DNA of 64,000 bases from Planctomycetaceae bacterium (GTDB lineage Bacteria > Planctomycetota > Planctomycetia > Planctomycetales > Planctomycetaceae), in contig JAKFWC010000024.1 in the NCBI GenBank assembly GCA_021732975.1, positions 124,001 to 188,000 of the forward strand, written 5' to 3'. Below, piece after piece: positions 63,822-64,000 of this stretch. Below the pieces are notes generated by a model, which saw only the letters and a program-made list of their open reading frames with translations, made no database searches and had not been told where the DNA came from. The translations under genes were made by a program, and so were the position numbers. How positions within the stretch are numbered: the first letter of the stretch is position 1; each line of letters opens with the position of its first letter.

Positions 63822-64000
63822 ATGGCCGCTTTCACTGTGTTGCATGTTGTGATTAGCCTGGTCGGAATCGGTACGGGCTTCGTCGTTCTGGCGGACATGC
63901 TTGCCAGACGGCAGAGGGAGAGTTGGACGGCTTGGTTTCTGGCGACCACCGTGTTGACCAGCGTCACGGGATTCGGGTTTCCGGCCGACCGCGTCTTGCC
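63822..64000 (+). CDS. Membrane protein, N-terminal fragment (runs off window)
   Basis: An open frame from ATG 63822 to the window edge, 59 residues, too short and open-ended for the track. It starts MAAFTVLHVVISLVGIGTGFVVLADML, one hydrophobic segment, then ARRQRESW and a second segment WFLATTVLTSVTGFGF. This fits a small polytopic membrane protein with repeated two-helix hairpins. Family not recognised from the fragment. Confidence 0.7.
   Translation, partial: MAAFTVLHVVISLVGIGTGFVVLADMLARRQRESWTAWFLATTVLTSVTGFGFPADRVL

Overview
This window is about 64 kb of chromosomal DNA, estimated by eye to be GC-rich, from a planctomycete, most likely of the Planctomycetaceae/Gemmatales type. The call rests on lineage-marker families seen here: two Planctomycete-cytochrome C/DUF1549/DUF1553 proteins, four DUF1501 proteins with twin-arginine-like N-termini, an ECF sigma factor next to a zinc-finger/kinase/WD40 protein, DUF1570, NHL and TolB-like propellers, and a tetrahydromethanopterin-linked C1 gene (mch). 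I see no rRNA, tRNA, CRISPR array, phage, transposase or integrase.

Layout. 1-7.5 kb: the 5' part of hisF (missing from the ORF track because it runs off the window), ruvX, a conserved hypothetical, queG coupled to a Gfo/Idh/MocA-like protein, a secreted LecA-like protein and a thioredoxin-NHL (NHLRC2-like) protein. 7.5-13.3 kb: three P-loop ATPases (MoxR, ExeA-like, CbbQ-like) and a large VWA membrane protein. 13.4-23.1 kb: two divergent operons around a GntR regulator and a palindromic operator candidate. The leftward one holds an aldolase-bicupin fusion, a 2-hydroxyacid dehydrogenase and an SMP-30-type lactonase. The rightward one holds gntR, PSCyt1-DUF1549-DUF1553 and DUF1501. 23-37 kb: mostly single genes (class V aminotransferase, TolB-like propeller, beta-helix protein, folE, CPBP protease, FAD oxidoreductase plus DUF1353 lipoprotein, coiled-coil protein, isochorismatase, aroH, M28 peptidase). 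37-50 kb: a second PSCyt/DUF1501 pair, a YHS protein, sppA, two more DUF1501 genes and DUF1570. 50-54.4 kb: PIG-L deacetylase, RimK-like ATP-grasp ligase, mch, a secreted Cys-rich protein coupled to a BI-1 protein. 54.6-62.4 kb: kinase-WD40 plus sigma factor, and an RND efflux pair in reversed order. 62.9-64 kb: an SDR and the start of a membrane protein.

The most striking feature is not a gene. About 28 of the intergenic gaps hold an imperfect composite palindrome of roughly 25-190 bp. They fall into at least a dozen sequence families that share one design: two outer inverted arms, with each arm in several families being a hairpin by itself. Several families share a TCTG/CAGA apical loop, another group shares a GCGCAAGCG core, and a third has a TTAGCC terminus that supplies the stop codon of three genes. 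None lies within a gene I accept, but they often begin within about 20 bases of a stop codon. They also extend many ORF-track entries with spurious N-termini, so most starts below were moved downstream to an ATG/GTG with a Shine-Dalgarno-like sequence.

All coordinates were read by eye; no searches or folding calculations were run.
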